From assembly GCA_033782935.1 (NCBI GenBank), contig JAWQEG010001332.1, forward strand, positions 31,001 through 95,000: a DNA stretch of 64,000 bases. The letters run 5' to 3'. The DNA is from Petrolisthes cinctipes. Lineage: Eukaryota; Arthropoda; Malacostraca; Decapoda; Porcellanidae. Below, piece by piece: positions 31,900 to 45,534 of this stretch. The notes beneath the pieces were generated by a model that was not told the DNA's origin, did no database searches, and was given only the letters and a program-made list of their open reading frames with translations. How positions within the stretch are numbered: the first letter of the stretch is position 1; each line of letters starts with the position of its first letter. The position numbers were made by a program, and so were the translations under genes.

Positions 31900-34800
31900 A
31901 GGGAGAGAGGACGTCCAACACCACGAGGAGGCAGATGGCAGGCCTCCTTCGCGAGTCTGGCACCCATAAAAATTTGACAGTCAAGTTACGATGACGCAAT
32001 AATGCCAAAAACGACAAAATCTGCTGAACAACAGTAGTGTGTGTGGGCTGAACAATAGAGAGGGAATGAAGGGTAGGTTTGGAGATACAAAAAATGGCAG
32101 AATTCACTCCACGTTGACAAACAAGACTAACAGCATCCAGAATGGCATACAGTTCACAAAATGTTTAGTTAGAGTGGTTACAGAGAAGGCAGTTCCGACT
32201 TGGAAGTAATTGTGAAGCTCACATCAGGTATTGGTAGCATCCACGGAGGGGGCCCTGGGGGGATGTCTACAACCCTTATATCTATATTAAGACTACGAAG
32301 CATAGAGGAAACAGACCTTATAAGAATACATCCAGCAGGCAGTATGGGAGGGACAGGGGAGTTTGGTTTAAGTAAGAGAAGTCCTGACTATATGCCAGTA
32401 GTGGGGTGAAATATATGGAAAATGGAGGCACTTGGCAGTGAAGCAAGTAACATTTGAGTAAATTGTTTCGACTAATGGGGGAAGATGCAACTCACGCTGC
32501 ATATTCACTATCCTGGTCAACATGGGACTGCCGAGAATTATTCTCATATCTATATTCTGATATTTCTCTAAAGTTTCCAGAGTAGCCCTAGGAAGTTAAA
32601 TCAAAGCAGGGGAGAGGTAATCAACAACTGAACGGATAAAAGGAATATAGATGGTCGGCGCTGGAGACGACCCAACAAGTCCTGGACAAAGGGATGGTCT
32701 TGAGGCTTGGCAGGGTCAACTGGCCAAATGTTGATTGGTACACCCAGGTAGCGGTTCTGGGAACACATGAGAATGACAGTCCTTCCAATGGTGAATACTG
32801 GCCGAGCTTGAGGAAGGTGACAGGTGAATATTCTGCTCTTATCTGGAGACAATAATGCCACCGAGAGAGGAGGCCACAGAAAAGGAGTCAAGAAACCGCT
32901 TGAGATCCCTTGGTGAGGTGGAATGAATACTGATATCATCAGCATAGCACGTAATTGTAGTTCCAGGAATATCAGGGAGAGAAGTGAGCAACCGATGCAT
33001 CAGAATATTAAATAAAAATAGGCAGAGAACACCTCCTTGAGGTGTACCAAGATGAAAAATGTGCAAAGGACTGAGTCCACACACGGGAGGTTCTGTTACT
33101 GAGGTAACCTGGAATCCACCATAGTAGATTACCCTCCATCCAAATGCAACCAGTTGATCCAACATGACGTCTCTATTAGCAACATCGAAGGCACTTCGAA
33201 GGTCAATAAATGCCACCTCACTGTGCCTGGAGTGGCAAGAATACAGGTCGATCAGGCAGTGGTGTGTGCTCTGCTGGGAAAGGAAACCAAACAGCCATGG
33301 AGAAAGGCGATCCTGCAGTCGGTACACAAGACGATTAAGTAAGATTCTCTCCACAACCTTACAAAAACAGGAAGTAAGGGAAATAGGCCTGAACTTCGCA
33401 GTGCTGGGATTAGGGATGGGTATTATTGTGCTGCTGGTCCAGGCTAGTGGTACACAACCATCACGAAGACAGAGATTGTACAGTCGAAGTAGAAGGTTTC
33501 CGGGAACTTGTTGAAGTAGGCAAAGCACAGCATAAGTTGTACCATCATCACCAGGAGAAGAAGCTCTACCCCGAGAGAGAGCACGGCGCAACTCCTCCTT
33601 GGTTATCTGCTCTACATCATCATTGTCATCATCTTGCAAAAGAGCAGATATTAGACGTAATTGATGGACAGCAGCACGGGAAGCAAGTGCATTTTATATG
33701 TGGATGGGTAGACTGGCTGGGGTAGATTGTTCTGACCAGACATCGACAAGGTGTTGGGCAAAGACGGTGGGAGTGTGATGATGGGCAGTGGCTGGTATCT
33801 TTTTAACAACCTGATGGATGAGGCGCTACATAGAAGCCACACTTGTTTGCTGGTTGATGCTGTCTATGAACCGGTACCAAGAATCAGTGTGAGCACACTC
33901 CTGTAGGGTGACTAAAGCGTCCCTAGATATTTAGTAACGATGGTGCAGGTCAGGGGTTGGGTTGGCTTGTCACAAAAGGCCATCACGTTAAGCCTCCTGC
34001 TTTGCCTCCTGTATACGTGCATCCAGCGTCTAGGAGTGGGCAGTATGGCAATGTTGAAGGTGTGGCCAGGAGACCGATAGCCTATAAAAGTCATGATTAG
34101 CAGAAACAAGATCTGAGTACAACTGTTCTGGTGAAGATATGTCAAATGCAGGGAATACATGGGCCATAAATAATATGGAAGTCAGGCAATATATAGGGGG
34201 CACAGCAATACGCAAACGAGTGGCTGAAGCACTTGACCCAGCAGGTAGAAAATAATGAAACCGAAGAGCGACATGATCAGAGAATAAATCTGGCATGGAG
34301 GAGCACTGTACCTGAGATGCTATGAGGCCAGACGAGACGACGTAATCCAGAGTACCTCCCCGGCAATGAGGGGCACCACCAGTGTCTCAGCATGTCAGAT
34401 GTTACTTGCAGATGTATAAAAGGAGACGAACAGCATTACGATTAGTAGAGCCAGATCCATCACCCAAGTCAGAATGTCGAGCATTAAAATCTCCCATATA
34501 CACCATACCATGCACTGTTTGAGAAGGAAGAGCCTCAAGAGTATGTCTAGCTTGGGCAGAATAGACATTACATAATTGGAGTACTCCATCCTCAGGTAGA
34601 ACCTCAAATAGCTGAAAGGTCATGTCAGGATCAGATGAGATACAGAGAAGGCGAAGTGGCAAGGAGCTATATATATAAGTCAGGAGACTATTCCTTACTA
34701 GATGAACATTTGGCACAGAACCTGAGAGGGGAGGAGCTTGCCCAGCAATGGTTGGCCATCCTGGAAATGCTTCCTGGAGAAAAATAACACTGGCATGACG

Positions 34801-35091
34801 ACGAAAAACGTAGACCTTTAGTTGAGTGAGCATAGCATGACTGGTAATACCACATATATTCCAGGAGATGACATCCAACTGACAATCACTAACAAACTCT
34901 GTGTTTGGAGGTAGAAGTCCAGGATGTGGGGGCAGATGAGCGACCTGGAGAAGAAGATGGACCAGGAGATGGGACTGACTCGTAAAGCATTTCAAGGTGG
35001 GATGCAACAGTATCCATCCTTTCAGTAATGGTGGTGACAGTGTAGATGATGGCCTGCTGAGCCTCAACCAAGATGGAGAGTTTGGAGTCAT
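31900..35091 (-). pseudogene. I-like ORF2 (endonuclease-RT-RNase H), broken
   Basis: From the ATG at 35091 come QLDVISWNICGITSHAMLTQ, FLQEAFPGW, YMGDFNARHSDLGDGSGSTN (34480-34420), LFSDHVALRFHYF (about 34280), then RT blocks KFRPISLTSCFCKVVERILL, FIDLRSAFDVANRD, HLGTPQGGVLCLFLFNILMH and TCYADDISIHST (33640-32880). Next come the thumb block DKSRIFTCHLPQAR and NRYLGVPINIWPVDPAKPQD (32945-32700), and an RNase H-like end NSAIFCISKPTLHSLSIVQP and NLTVKFLWVPDS (32107-31950). One tryptophan codon is a stop at 34030-34032. A frameshift just after the RT core (about 32850) is shared with the unit 2 copy. Further frameshifts lie between 33640 and 34400. Confidence 0.8.
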
Positions 35092-36128
35092 TCACAGCCT
35101 AAATGGCAACCAGCCCATTAATCCTGGCCTCAAGGGTGGAGAAGCAGTTCTCGAGAGCCGTACACCGTACCATGAGGGCAGTGACAGACTTGCAGAGGGC
35201 CAGGTCCGAAGGCGGGGCAGGGCTGGTAGGAGGAGCATACTGGGGAGGTGATGGTGGTGGAGGCGGCACAAGAGTAGAGGCACGAGCCTGGGCTTGACGT
35301 CGAGTACATCCATGCCAGACGTTAACCCCTGGCTGAAGGCATCGTGGACACTTCCATCGAGACGTATCCTCAGGAGGTGAAGGCTAAGAGGTTGAGGCAA
35401 CAGGACGTGATGGTTCACCCGTGACAGGACACGTCTTGGAATCATGGTCAACGGTACACCATGCACACTTCGGCCTGGCAGAACAGTACTAGGAGATATG
35501 CCCAACTCCCCAGCACCTGTAGCACCAAGGCTGGTCATTATGAAGTTTCCGCACCTCACACAGTGGAAGACAGGGGAGAAAATCAAAGGAAATCTCAATT
35601 GGAGGTGGGCCATTCGGGTGAGTCTTAAAGAATGAGGGGCAGAGACAAAAATTCACCATAATTGACTCTATCCATGATGTTTTGACGCTTCCTAGAGATG
35701 TAGAAAAACTGGTAGATGATGGCAGCCACCTTGACTTCAGCCAGTTCATGCTACAACTGGAATGCGCTGTTGACATCAGACAACCAATGCAGCTTTGTGT
35801 CCGTAGATGGGTTTCCAGGGAAGGAGAGCTTGACATAGGTATTTCTCGGGGCAAAAGCAGAAAGTTTGGACGAGGGCAAGGATTGGGTATACAAGGAAGA
35901 AGCGCCAGGGTGAGGCAGAGAAGGTACGTTGTGTACAGCTGGAGCACCCTTCGCCGTCTTGGCAGCCGGAGGCAAACAGGCCACACCATCGGAATCCTGC
36001 GAGAAATCGGACGAGGAGAGGTGGGGAGGGTTGCGTGAAGGCAGCACAGGCCAGTGATCTGCAACTGGAGCCTCGTCATCCTCCATCATTACCAAGTCGG
36101 CCTCCAAGCAGGAATCCACGCTCTCCAT
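34889..36128 (-). pseudogene. I-like ORF1 (gag-like, CCHC knuckles), internally deleted
   Basis: From the ATG at 36128 come MESVDSCLEADLVMMEDDEA, PALPSR-type proline-rich sequence, and NTYVKLSFPGNPSTDTKLHW. A stretch of about 150 bases present in unit 2 (63110-63270) is missing. The sequence resumes EISFDFLPCLPLCEVRKLHN and the knuckles CYRCWGVGHIS (35489 region). The C-terminal part (AVNDSKLSILVEAQQAIIYT) ends at 34889, overlapping ORF2. The N-terminal frame also carries shifts. Confidence 0.75.
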
Positions 36129-36170
36129 CAGGCCAGGCAAGGCCTACATGGGAAGCAAACAACTGCACAC

Positions 36171-36766
36171 CAACAACTATACACTCAATCACACACACAC
36201 CTACACACAGAGAATCACAACAAAACAATACACAACCACAACGGACAAAACACCAGCAACACCACAGAAATTGCAACACACAAACAAGAATGTACAAACA
36301 ACACAAACAACAACACACAAACAAGAACGCAACAACAACACAAACAACAATGCAGGCAGAGCGCCAAGAGAATGTCCACACTCCACCAATGTTGGAGCGA
36401 GACTCATACAAAGCCTTCATACATACATACATACATACATATATACACACACAAATATACAGTACATACACGTCTTTCTCTATACATACATATATACTTA
36501 CACACATACATAACTATATATATACACATACATAAATATATATACACATACATACATACATATACACACATAAATGCATATATACACATATACATACACA
36601 CATACACATATACACATATACATACATGCATAGGAGAGAGACCCACCACAACCGGGATATCCGGTGGGAGTCTAGATTAGAATAGTAGTCTAGATTAGCA
36701 TAGTTAAACAGGTAACCTAGTAAAAGGTCACTATGGACCTCCTGTTGCCTGTACTTCCTTTGTATT
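36171..36766 (+). repeat. CA- and ACAT-rich tract and duplication junction
   Basis: First comes the probable 5' UTR of the I-like element, CAACA-rich, shared with the last 130 bases of the window. Next are (ACAT)n-type runs at 36418-36640, then about 120 bases of unique sequence with a short palindrome (ccgggatatccgg) and two copies of gtctagattag. At 36750-36766 tcctttgtatt is doubled and unit 2 begins. Frames across the tract are artefacts. Confidence 0.8.
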
Positions 36767-37627
36767 CCTTTGTATTCACCAGGGTGCTGTTCTCTGTCAT
36801 ACATTTAATACCAAGATAGCACTCGTATATAAAGGGACCCTGTAATCGTGTTTGAGATCTGGTGGCTCTTGATTCCTCCTGCCTATGCCACGAAACAAGA
36901 TCCTTTAACTAGATAGTGTTTGGTGGCAACATTTGAAGGACTCATCTATCTCCAATTTTCTGACTACATAACAGGGTCCCTTAATCTATTACCAATGGGA
37001 ATATGAAATATAATAAACCAAACCACTTTCTCAAACCCGAACAAATAGCAGGAAAGTTCATAGTTGCCCTTTCCACACTATAACAGTGGAATCAGTGCAG
37101 TGAACAAACTTGTACAGTCAGAGGCAAAAGTCAATTCGTCACATCTGCCAAGTCATAAATACAGTATGGAGATATAAGTTTCACAGGCTCGTAAAATGAC
37201 TTACCTTATATTATTTCAAACTAGCTGTAGTCGGCCCGCTTCGCTGGTCCAACCAAACTTGAAGTGGTTAGGTACGGTGCCAGAAGGAGGAGTAACAACA
37301 ATTATTTTTTTTATTTTTGTTTTTCAGCATGGTTTACATAGAGTCGCAGCCATATATAATCATCCATATAGGGGTAACTCACACAAGAGTTTGACAGCTT
37401 CCCTCTGTTCCTTAGATGATAATCTTTCCAATAAATATGTTAACTACTATCTTTTAATTTAATACAAGCAGCTACACACTACTTAAAACAATAACATCAT
37501 ATGTGAACTTGAAAACATTAGACAATAAATTGTTTGAGATACCCATGATGGATGATTATTATTGACCGCAACTGTACAAGGTTTTTTGCTCAATCGTTTA
37601 TCCGCCGCGTTTTCTTTATTTTCTTAA

Positions 37628-38214
37628 GGCCTTTCTATAGGCCTTGATCTCTCTGAAAATCCAGCCTTCGCACATGGGCAGCTCTATGTTGCACTTTTAC
37701 GTGTTGGAAATGCAGAGAACATCTATATATTGACTCTAAACCGCACTACGACATCAGCTTAAAAAAACAATTTTTAAACTGATGTCGTAGTGCGGCGGGT
37801 AAAGAATGTACTGAAAAAACCTGTATATAACATAAACAGCATAAACTTTTCTGTGTTGTGGTCAAACTTTCATTGCAAAACTTCAGTGTACACAAATTTT
37901 TTTGTCTTCTGATTTAGAGTCAATATATAGATGTTCTCTGCATTTCCAACACGTAAAAGTGCAACATAGAGATGCCCATGTGTGAAGGCTGGATTTTCAA
38001 AGAGATCAAGCCCTATAGATATCATGGTTTGACCTTGGCTCTTATTAATAGTCATTCCATATGACAGCTTCAGAGGATATTGTAATCTTCGAAATGTGGA
38101 GTTTTCATGTACAGTTGGCTTCACTTCCACGTACAGTATATAACTTAGCGTTGGCAATGTTGAACCACCTAGAATCTTGAATCCCGAACCACGTGTGATC
38201 ATGAGGCGAACCAA
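37628..38214. pseudogene. Facing Helitron-type helicase fragments with hairpin (unit 2)
   Basis: This copy has the same arrangement as 865-1448: a plus-strand fragment at about 37628-37743, perfect 17-base hairpin arms at 37741-37757 and 37779-37795, and a minus-strand 114-codon fragment at 37870-38214 with MTINKSQGQT and HGHLYVALLRV. It differs from unit 1 by only a few bases. Confidence 0.75.
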
Positions 38215-39720
38215 TCATTACAGAGTGAAATGGAAACAGAGGTTAAGTTGAAATGCTAAAGCATCAACAGTGATCGAGTAGTGTTATTTGCTGTATTATA
38301 CAAAATTAATATAGAATTTATGTCACAGTATAATTTACATGCCAGCAATTGTTTATTAAACATATATATATGAGTCATGTAGTAAGTCATTTTTATCCTG
38401 CCAGTTACTAGTAAAGAGAAGGTGGAATAATCAATACCAAAACATCCATAACCCTTAAAGATTGTGTTCGTGCACCACTCACTTCATGATTATTATTTTG
38501 TTGTCACTATGAGTTTAACTTCGTCATGGTAGACAATTGTAGCATCGCAAGGAAGAATAACCTGGTGGTAATGAAAGTTCTTTAAAAAGTTTGTGTAATG
38601 AATTATTACCAGTATATACCTTGTCAATATTGCCTCGTGAGGAGTTCACAAAAGGCTAAACAAGCTGAAAACACATTCCTCCGGCTCTCTTCCTTCGTAT
38701 AGGTACATAGTAAGTATCTCCGAATAATGGAAGATAAAAGAGTGATGTTCATGTCTACGTATGATATGCATGTGCTCAATATAATCCAATTATAATGAAT
38801 GAGTTTGAGCATCTTGAAGTGAATGAAGAGAAAGAAAGAAGGCCATACTGGTCCTGGAGGACATTAGCACAAAAAAAAAGAAATAAAGAAGATAAACAGT
38901 AACCAGAAGGAAACAGAAGGAAAAAGGGACAGTTGAAGAATTTCAAAGGAATAGCTTGAGTCCACAAAGGGGCCAAACCTTTAAATGTATCCTAAAATTG
39001 TTAATATATTACCATGTTATGCAATGAAACCTTCCACCATCTATTCATTGTTGCAATATATTACAAGTCAGCCAATTTTGTTACTTGACCTCAGTCAAGA
39101 CATTTTCTGATTAATGACTTTGTGTTACTGGTTACCAAAGGATACTGTTTTGTAGTGGAGGGTGACTTTACTACCCAATGATCACTCTGTCACTTCTCCA
39201 CACCCTGTCCCACACCTCACCCACATCCTCTTTCCATTAGCCTTCTCCTTTACCCATTTCCAGTACTCACTCTACTAATCCATTTCCCCACCACATTCTC
39301 CTTCTCATTCCTCCAATATAATTTTGTGTGGCCAAAAATTATTAGTTCAATTATGCAAACAGGACCTGAAAATAAATAATGTGATGTTTTGTATACAATT
39401 ACAATGCATGGAATACGGTAGGATATTATATTAATCAGATGGAGTCATTAGATAGTAATGTCTAGGCCAGACAATCAGGCGTTGGAGAACCATCACAAGT
39501 GTCGGAGAGAACAGTGTTAAATTCATGCACACACCTTATGAGACACACTTTCCTTTACCGCACCCTTCTTTCCATCTCACTCTGTAGTGAGTGGTTCGTA
39601 TCAGGATCACACGTGGTTGGGGACTCAAATTTCTGGGTGGCTCAACATTGGTAGTGGTAAATGATAAACGCGGAAGTAGAGCCTACTGTACCTTAAACCT
39701 TCCCTGAGTCATGCCCCCGT
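38215..39720. other. Non-coding stretch with SINE-like repeat (unit 2)
   Basis: No gene was seen. The SINE-like segment (aaaaagggacagttgaagaa) lies at about 38826-38990. The rest matches 1449-2960 of unit 1. Confidence 0.5.
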
Positions 39721-39728
39721 TTAAGATA

Positions 39729-39875
<147 letters not shown>

Positions 39876-40169
39876 TTTGTTTCGTCTATTTCTTTGTTTT
39901 GGGAGAAAAGTTCACACAGACAAACACACACAGACAGACACACACAGACAGACGCCTCTCTTTTATAGATATTGATTATTATCTGTGTGTGTCTGTGTGT
40001 GTGTGTGTGTTGAAAGTGATAATGGGTAGGGATAAGAACACTTGGACCAGTAAATAGGTCAATGTGTTGTCTGTGTGTGTTACTTACCTTTCCTTTGTGA
40101 CCACCAGGCCACAGATGGACCGGTCTAGTGGAACTTCACCCGTTGTTTCAGATGTCCAACCAGACCCTG

Positions 40170-41107
40170 AGGACTGTATATATAAAGGTTAGGTTAGGTT
40201 AGGTTAGGTTAGGTTAGGACTGTATATATAAAGGTTAGGTTAGGTTAGGTTAGGTTAGGTTAGGACTGTATATATAAAGGTTAGGTTAGGTTAGGTTAGG
40301 TTAGGTTAGGTTAGGTTAGGACTGTATATATAAAGGTTAGGTTAGGTTAGGTTAGGTTAGGTTAGGTTAGGACTGTATATATAAATGTTAGGTTAGGTTA
40401 GGTTAGGTTAGCACTATACATATAAAGGTTAGGTTAGGTTAGGTTAGGACTGTATATATAAAGGTTAGGTTAGGTTAGGTTAGGTTAGGACTACATATAA
40501 AGAATTAGGTTAGGTTAGGGTAGGATTACATATAAAGGATAGGTTAGGTTAGGACTGTATATATAAAGGTTAGGTTAGGTTAGGTTAGCACTATACATAT
40601 AAAGGTTATGTTAGGTTAGGTTAGCACTATACATATAAAGGTTAGGTTAGGTTAGGTTAGCACTATACATATAAAGGTTAGGTTAGGTTAGGTTAGCACT
40701 ATACATATAAAGGTTAGGTTAGGTTAGGTTAGCACTATACATATAAAGGTTAGGTTAGGTTAGGTTAGCACTATACATATAAAGGTTAGGTTAGGTTAGG
40801 TTAGCACTATACATATAAAGGTTAGGTTAGGTTAGGTTAGCACTATACATATAAAGGTTAGGTTAGGTTAGGTTAGCACTATACATATAAAGGTTATGTT
40901 AGGTTAGGTTAGCACTATACATATAAAGGTTAGGTTAGGTTAGGTTAGCACTATACATATAAAGGTTAGGTTAGGTTAGGTTAGCACTATACATATAAAG
41001 GTTAGGTTAGGTTAGGTTAGCACTATACATATAAAGGTTAGGTTAGGTTAGCACTATACATATAAAGGTTAGGTTAGGTTAGGTTAGCACTATACATATA
41101 AAGGTGT
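40170..41107 (+). repeat. Composite interstitial TTAGG array (unit 2)
   Basis: It has the same repeat as 3386-4031 with more units: early blocks have up to eight consecutive TTAGG, and the regular 36-bp part is longer. The array is about 940 bases against about 645 in unit 1. Confidence 0.9.
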
Positions 41108-41334
41108 ATATTAATATTGGAAACATGTACAGTTTTTCAGATGTCCCTGAGCACTCTACATATAAAGGTGTATGTTAATATATTAATATTAATGTTATCA
41201 TGTAATGTCAGATTCACCAACGACTAATACAATAATTAATTATTAATTATATTGTGATCACAGATCAGAACCAGTGATTAATGTTAATTATCCATATACA
41301 TATTATTCTACCGCCTTGATCAGCTCCCCCCCCC

Positions 41335-41990
41335 CACCCACAAACACGTGCACGCATGCACGAACACACACGCATGCATGCATGCACAGGCACACACGTA
41401 CACACACGCACGTACACTCACAGGCACGCACACACACTAGCACACAGATGTACACACACAGGCACACAGATGTACACACATCGGCACACAGATGTACACA
41501 CACAGGCACACAGATGTACGCACACAGGCACACAGATGTACACACACAGGCACACACACTCATGCCAACACACACAACTCTCTCTCTCTAATGAAACAAC
41601 AACATCAACTTCCTGTTCACTAATCTATACAACTTAGTAAAAGTGTTCACTCCATGATAAGTAAAGGTTGAGTTATTACTACTGTTACCATTCTGTGTGT
41701 GTATATGTGTGTGTGTTAATACATATGTGTGTATACTATTAGGGTATGTGTGTGTATATGTGTTAATACATATGTGTGTATGCTATTAGGGTATGTGTAT
41801 GTATGTGTGTTAATACATACGTGTGTGTATGCGTGTGTGTTAATACATATGTGTGTGTATGTATGAGTATGTGTATTAATACATACGTGTGTGTATGTAT
41901 GAGTATGTGTGTTAATACATATGTGTGTGTATTCTATTAGGTATGTGTGTGTGTGTATGTGTTAATACATATATGTGTATAATATTTTGG
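41335..41990 (+). repeat. CA-rich repeat, then 41-bp-type minisatellite left part (unit 2)
   Basis: The CA-rich tract with gatgtacacacacagg units lies at 41335-41575. The GT-rich minisatellite with ttaatacatatgtgtgtata units lies at about 41695-41990 and is interrupted by the CR1-like element. Confidence 0.85.
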
Positions 41991-44800
41991 TATAATAATA
42001 ATAATAATATTAATAATAATAAAATGTTTATTTGGTACAGGCAGCCAAGGGCTGAAAATATACATTGTAAAATGGTGATGCAAATAGGTTATACTTTATA
42101 GATACATATAAATGAACAGACATAAACAAATACCAAACCAACACACAGACGTACACAATTACAATCACGCATGTTCACTCACACATGGACATAGTACAAA
42201 TATTTACATGTGCTTTTGGTTTATTAGAGAGACTATTGTGGGGATGGGACTATTTTTGTATCTGTCTGTCCTAGCTCTGATGGGTTTGAGTAGGTTGTAG
42301 TGACGGATGTGTCGGGTTTTGGGAATGGTGGGTGGGAGGAGGTCTCTATGGCGTGGGTGGATTAGCAACTGTTTACTGAAGTCACAGAGGAGCTGCTGGT
42401 GTCTGGTGACAAGATATGGTATTCTGAGGGTATCCAGGGCTTGTTGGTAGGTGGTGTATGCCGTACCCAGAATGATATGACATGCCCTCTTTTGTACCCC
42501 CTCCAGCTGCTGCCTCTGAGTCTGGCAGGGGAGGCGTATGTCAGCTTGGGGATGATGAAGGTGTGGTGGATTCCTACCAGCTCCTTTTGGGGTGTGCCTA
42601 GGGACTTGAGTCGTCTTAGTATATACAGGCGGTATGTGGCTGACTGGATGATGGTGCTGATATGACTTTTCGAGTTCAGTTTGTCATCCAGCATGACACC
42701 TAATAGCTTGGTGGTGTCCACTATTTGTAGTTGTTGCTATCCCAGTGTTATCACTGGTGGTGGTGGTGGTGTGGTAGCCGTATGAAACTGCATCACTACT
42801 GTCTTGCCGTGGTTGATGGAGACGTTGTTATTGTTGGTCCACGTCTGGAGGTTGGTGAGGTGTTGTTGCAGGAGGTGGTAGTCAGGAGACAAGTTATTGA
42901 TGACTGTCCCAACGGTTGAGTCATCCACATATTTCCAGTGAAAAATTGTGTCAGTTAAGGTGTCATTGATTAGGATGAGGAAGCACAGGGGTCCCATCTG
43001 GGTCCCCTGGGGCACACCACACGGGAGATGTTGGTGTATAGATACTGCACCCTGGTGACGCACTGCCAGACGACTGTCACACAGGAAGTTTGCCAGACGT
43101 CTGTCACACAGGAAGTTTGCCAGGCATGCCACTAGACTGTGCTCCACTCCAATATCAAGAGCTTTCCTTTATACTACGTTATGGTCTACTATATCAATAG
43201 CCTTTCTGAAATCTATGAATGTAAGGGCAACTGAGGTCTTTCTTTTTTCCAGGTTACTGTATATAAAGTGTAGCAGGCTTATGAAACAATGGGTGGTTGA
43301 TGATGACTTCATATTTCCAAATTGTTGGGGGTCAATTGCATTTGAGATGTTGGCTGAAACTCAGTCAAACACAAAGCTTTCACATAACAGGCTCGGGAGG
43401 GGGGTTATGGCAATGGGTCTTAATTGATTAAGTGACTGGGGTTTTGAAACTTTTGGTATTGGAGTAACGGAAGCTGTCTTCCAATCCTGTGGGCATTTAC
43501 TCTAACTAAGTGATGCATTAATTATTGAACAAATGGGTTTTGCAAGCTCAACAGCAAGCTCACGGGAAGGTCAATATGGGTAGTGGAGCGTTTGAGCTTA
43601 TAGCTTAATTAAGAGCTTATAGTAGACCTCGTGCTCATTAATGTGTGGGGGAGGGATGGAGGGTAGGTAAGCTGGTAATTGGGCTGAGTCCAGTCTGGGC
43701 AGGGTTTGACAGATCCTGGCGAAATGGTCATTGATAAGATTAGCTACTTCCTGGCTGGTATGTCCGTCAACGCAGGGAATAGAAGGTGACTTTTTCACCA
43801 TCCCACACAGGTTCTTTAATTTGTTGTTGAGGTGGTAGGTACTGGTCTGCCAGGTCAGGGATAATGAGGTCTAGGGTGTTTTGTTCGTGGGTGGGAAAGT
43901 TGACAATCTGGGTGATGATCAGTTGGGCTTCTATTCCTTTTGTATCTAGTTGGTTGAAGTCACCACATATAACCATTTTAGAAGATTAATATCTTGCCTA
44001 TAGCGTGTCACAGGTGTCGATGATGTGGTCGACGAGCAGGGCATGGGTGGGTGCACGTGTGGGGTGATACACCAAACCACAAATGATGGAGGCAGTGTGG
44101 CAAGAGTGACATGGCAGTGTTAATTTTACCCACATGACCTCAAGTTCCCTGGGGGTTTTAACGTTCAGGTGCTCGGCTTTGTACTTTGTGTGTGTAAACA
44201 TCACAAGTCCACCTCCTCGTTTTTGGGTTCTAAGACAGTGGAATAGGTCGTAATTTTCAATGGCACACAACTCTGGTATAACTTACCAGGCTTCCGTAAC
44301 ACAAACTATATCAGCACTGATCATGTTCTCTGTATTCACCAGTTCGCCAAATTTGTTACATAGTGAGGTCACGTTGGATTGGAACAAAGAGGGGAGGTCA
44401 TACCAGAGGCGGGGAACTTCTATCACTTTGTACGGTTTCACAACACAAGGCATTTTCCTCTTTTTTGCACTGCTGATTACACGAATCTTATTCTGTCGGT
44501 TTTTCCCCTGTTTGCGACTTCTATTGTGAAATAGACCAATAGCTTTCAGGTGACCTATTACGGCAGGTGGTGGGTAGCCAGCTCCTCGTTTGAGAGAGTT
44601 TAGTGCTAACGGATTATTTTCAAGCCAGTGTGTTGGTTGGTTGACAGATTGTTGGGCCTCGTTTTGATAGTTTAGTATTCTTCTAAATGTGTGGCACTTG
44701 GTAGATGAAGGTAGATGAGGGGTGAGGGGTCAACGAGCTGACCCTGGCTACCCAGACGAGCGCCGTGTCACACATACGACCTCGGTGACCTCGGACGGGT
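41991..44800 (-). mobile_element. CR1-like non-LTR retrotransposon (unit 2)
   Basis: This is the duplicate of 4916-7726, at the same place in the minisatellite, so it predates the duplication. The (ATT)n tail is at 41993-42024. The RT core reads VPQGTQMGPLCFLILINDTL and WKYVDDST (42900-43020). The 12-residue doubling before it is present but with one changed base (LANFLCDRRLANFLCDSRLA). Endonuclease pieces are at 43767-44270, with VICGDFNQLD. The breaks are the same as in unit 1. Confidence 0.75.
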
Positions 44801-45155
44801 GTGTGTGTGTGTGTGTTAATACGTATGTGTGTATACTATTAGGGTATGTGTGTGTGTTAATACATATGTGTGTATACTATTAGGATATGTGTGTGTTAAT
44901 ACATATGTGTGTATACTATTAGGGTATGTGTGTGTGTTAATACATATGTGTGTATACTATTAGTGTATGTGTGTGTGTTAATACATATGTGTGTATACTA
45001 TTAGGATATGTGTGTGTGTTAATACATACGTGTGTATACTATTAGAGTATGTGTTTGTGTTAATACATATGTGTGTATACTATTAGAGTATGTGTGTGTG
45101 TTAATACATATGTGTGTATACTATTAGAGTATGTGTGTGTGTGTATGTGTGTGTT
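44801..45155 (+). repeat. 41-bp minisatellite, right part (unit 2)
   Basis: It has the same unit as 7727-8130 with about eight copies and a different order of variants. Confidence 0.9.
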
Positions 45156-45496
45156 CATACTATAATAAGATTTTGCACAATGTTCTATTTTACATTAAAT
45201 TATATTGAATGAAATATAACATTATAATGGTAATACAAGATGGTAGTGCTTCCTTGTTACTTATATTAATAAATAAATAAAGTGGCTTTAGAAATATACC
45301 AACAGATAGCCAGGAAGTTAAAGAGGAGTAGTACAGTGTTGGTAAATCTGGAACAACTGATTCCTCCACACTATTCCAAGCAACAGAACACTATTATTTA
45401 TGTTAATGTGGTCCTGTTTGTTGGTATACTTCAAAGGAATCAAAGTGATCCAATGAATCATGCGTATATTACACCTTTAATTGGTCTTGGTCCAGT

Positions 45497-45497
<1 letters not shown>

Positions 45498-45533
<36 letters not shown>

Positions 45534-45534
45534 A
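45498..45534 (+). repeat. (CAA)n microsatellite (unit 2)
   Basis: This is a pure CAA run of about 38 bases, against about 90 bases in unit 1. Confidence 0.9.

Larger units (their letters stand above)
31281..36170 (-). mobile_element. I-like non-LTR retrotransposon, copy in unit 1
   Basis: This is a minus-strand element with 5' end to the right and 3' end to the left. At the 3' end a poly(A) tail (T run at 31281-31299) follows a 3' UTR containing a (CA)-rich tract (31370-31470). Domain order is ORF1 (36128 to 34889), then ORF2 with APE endonuclease, RT and an RNase H-like region (35091 to about 31900). It inserted into a gypsy-type gag. Compared with the copy in unit 2, similarity is high at the 3' side and clearly lower at the 5' side. 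I call it I-like because of APE, RT, RNase H and three CCHC knuckles in ORF1; Jockey is the alternative. Confidence 0.8.

Noticed and set aside
32839..32945. Programmed frameshift in the I-like ORF2
   Set aside because: There is no recognisable slippery sequence or structure, and other breaks show the copies are dead. Simple decay explains it.
36035..36680. Plus-strand frames of 121-208 codons
   Set aside because: They are CA- and ACAT-rich repeat translations antisense to the I-like ORF1 and its 5' flank.
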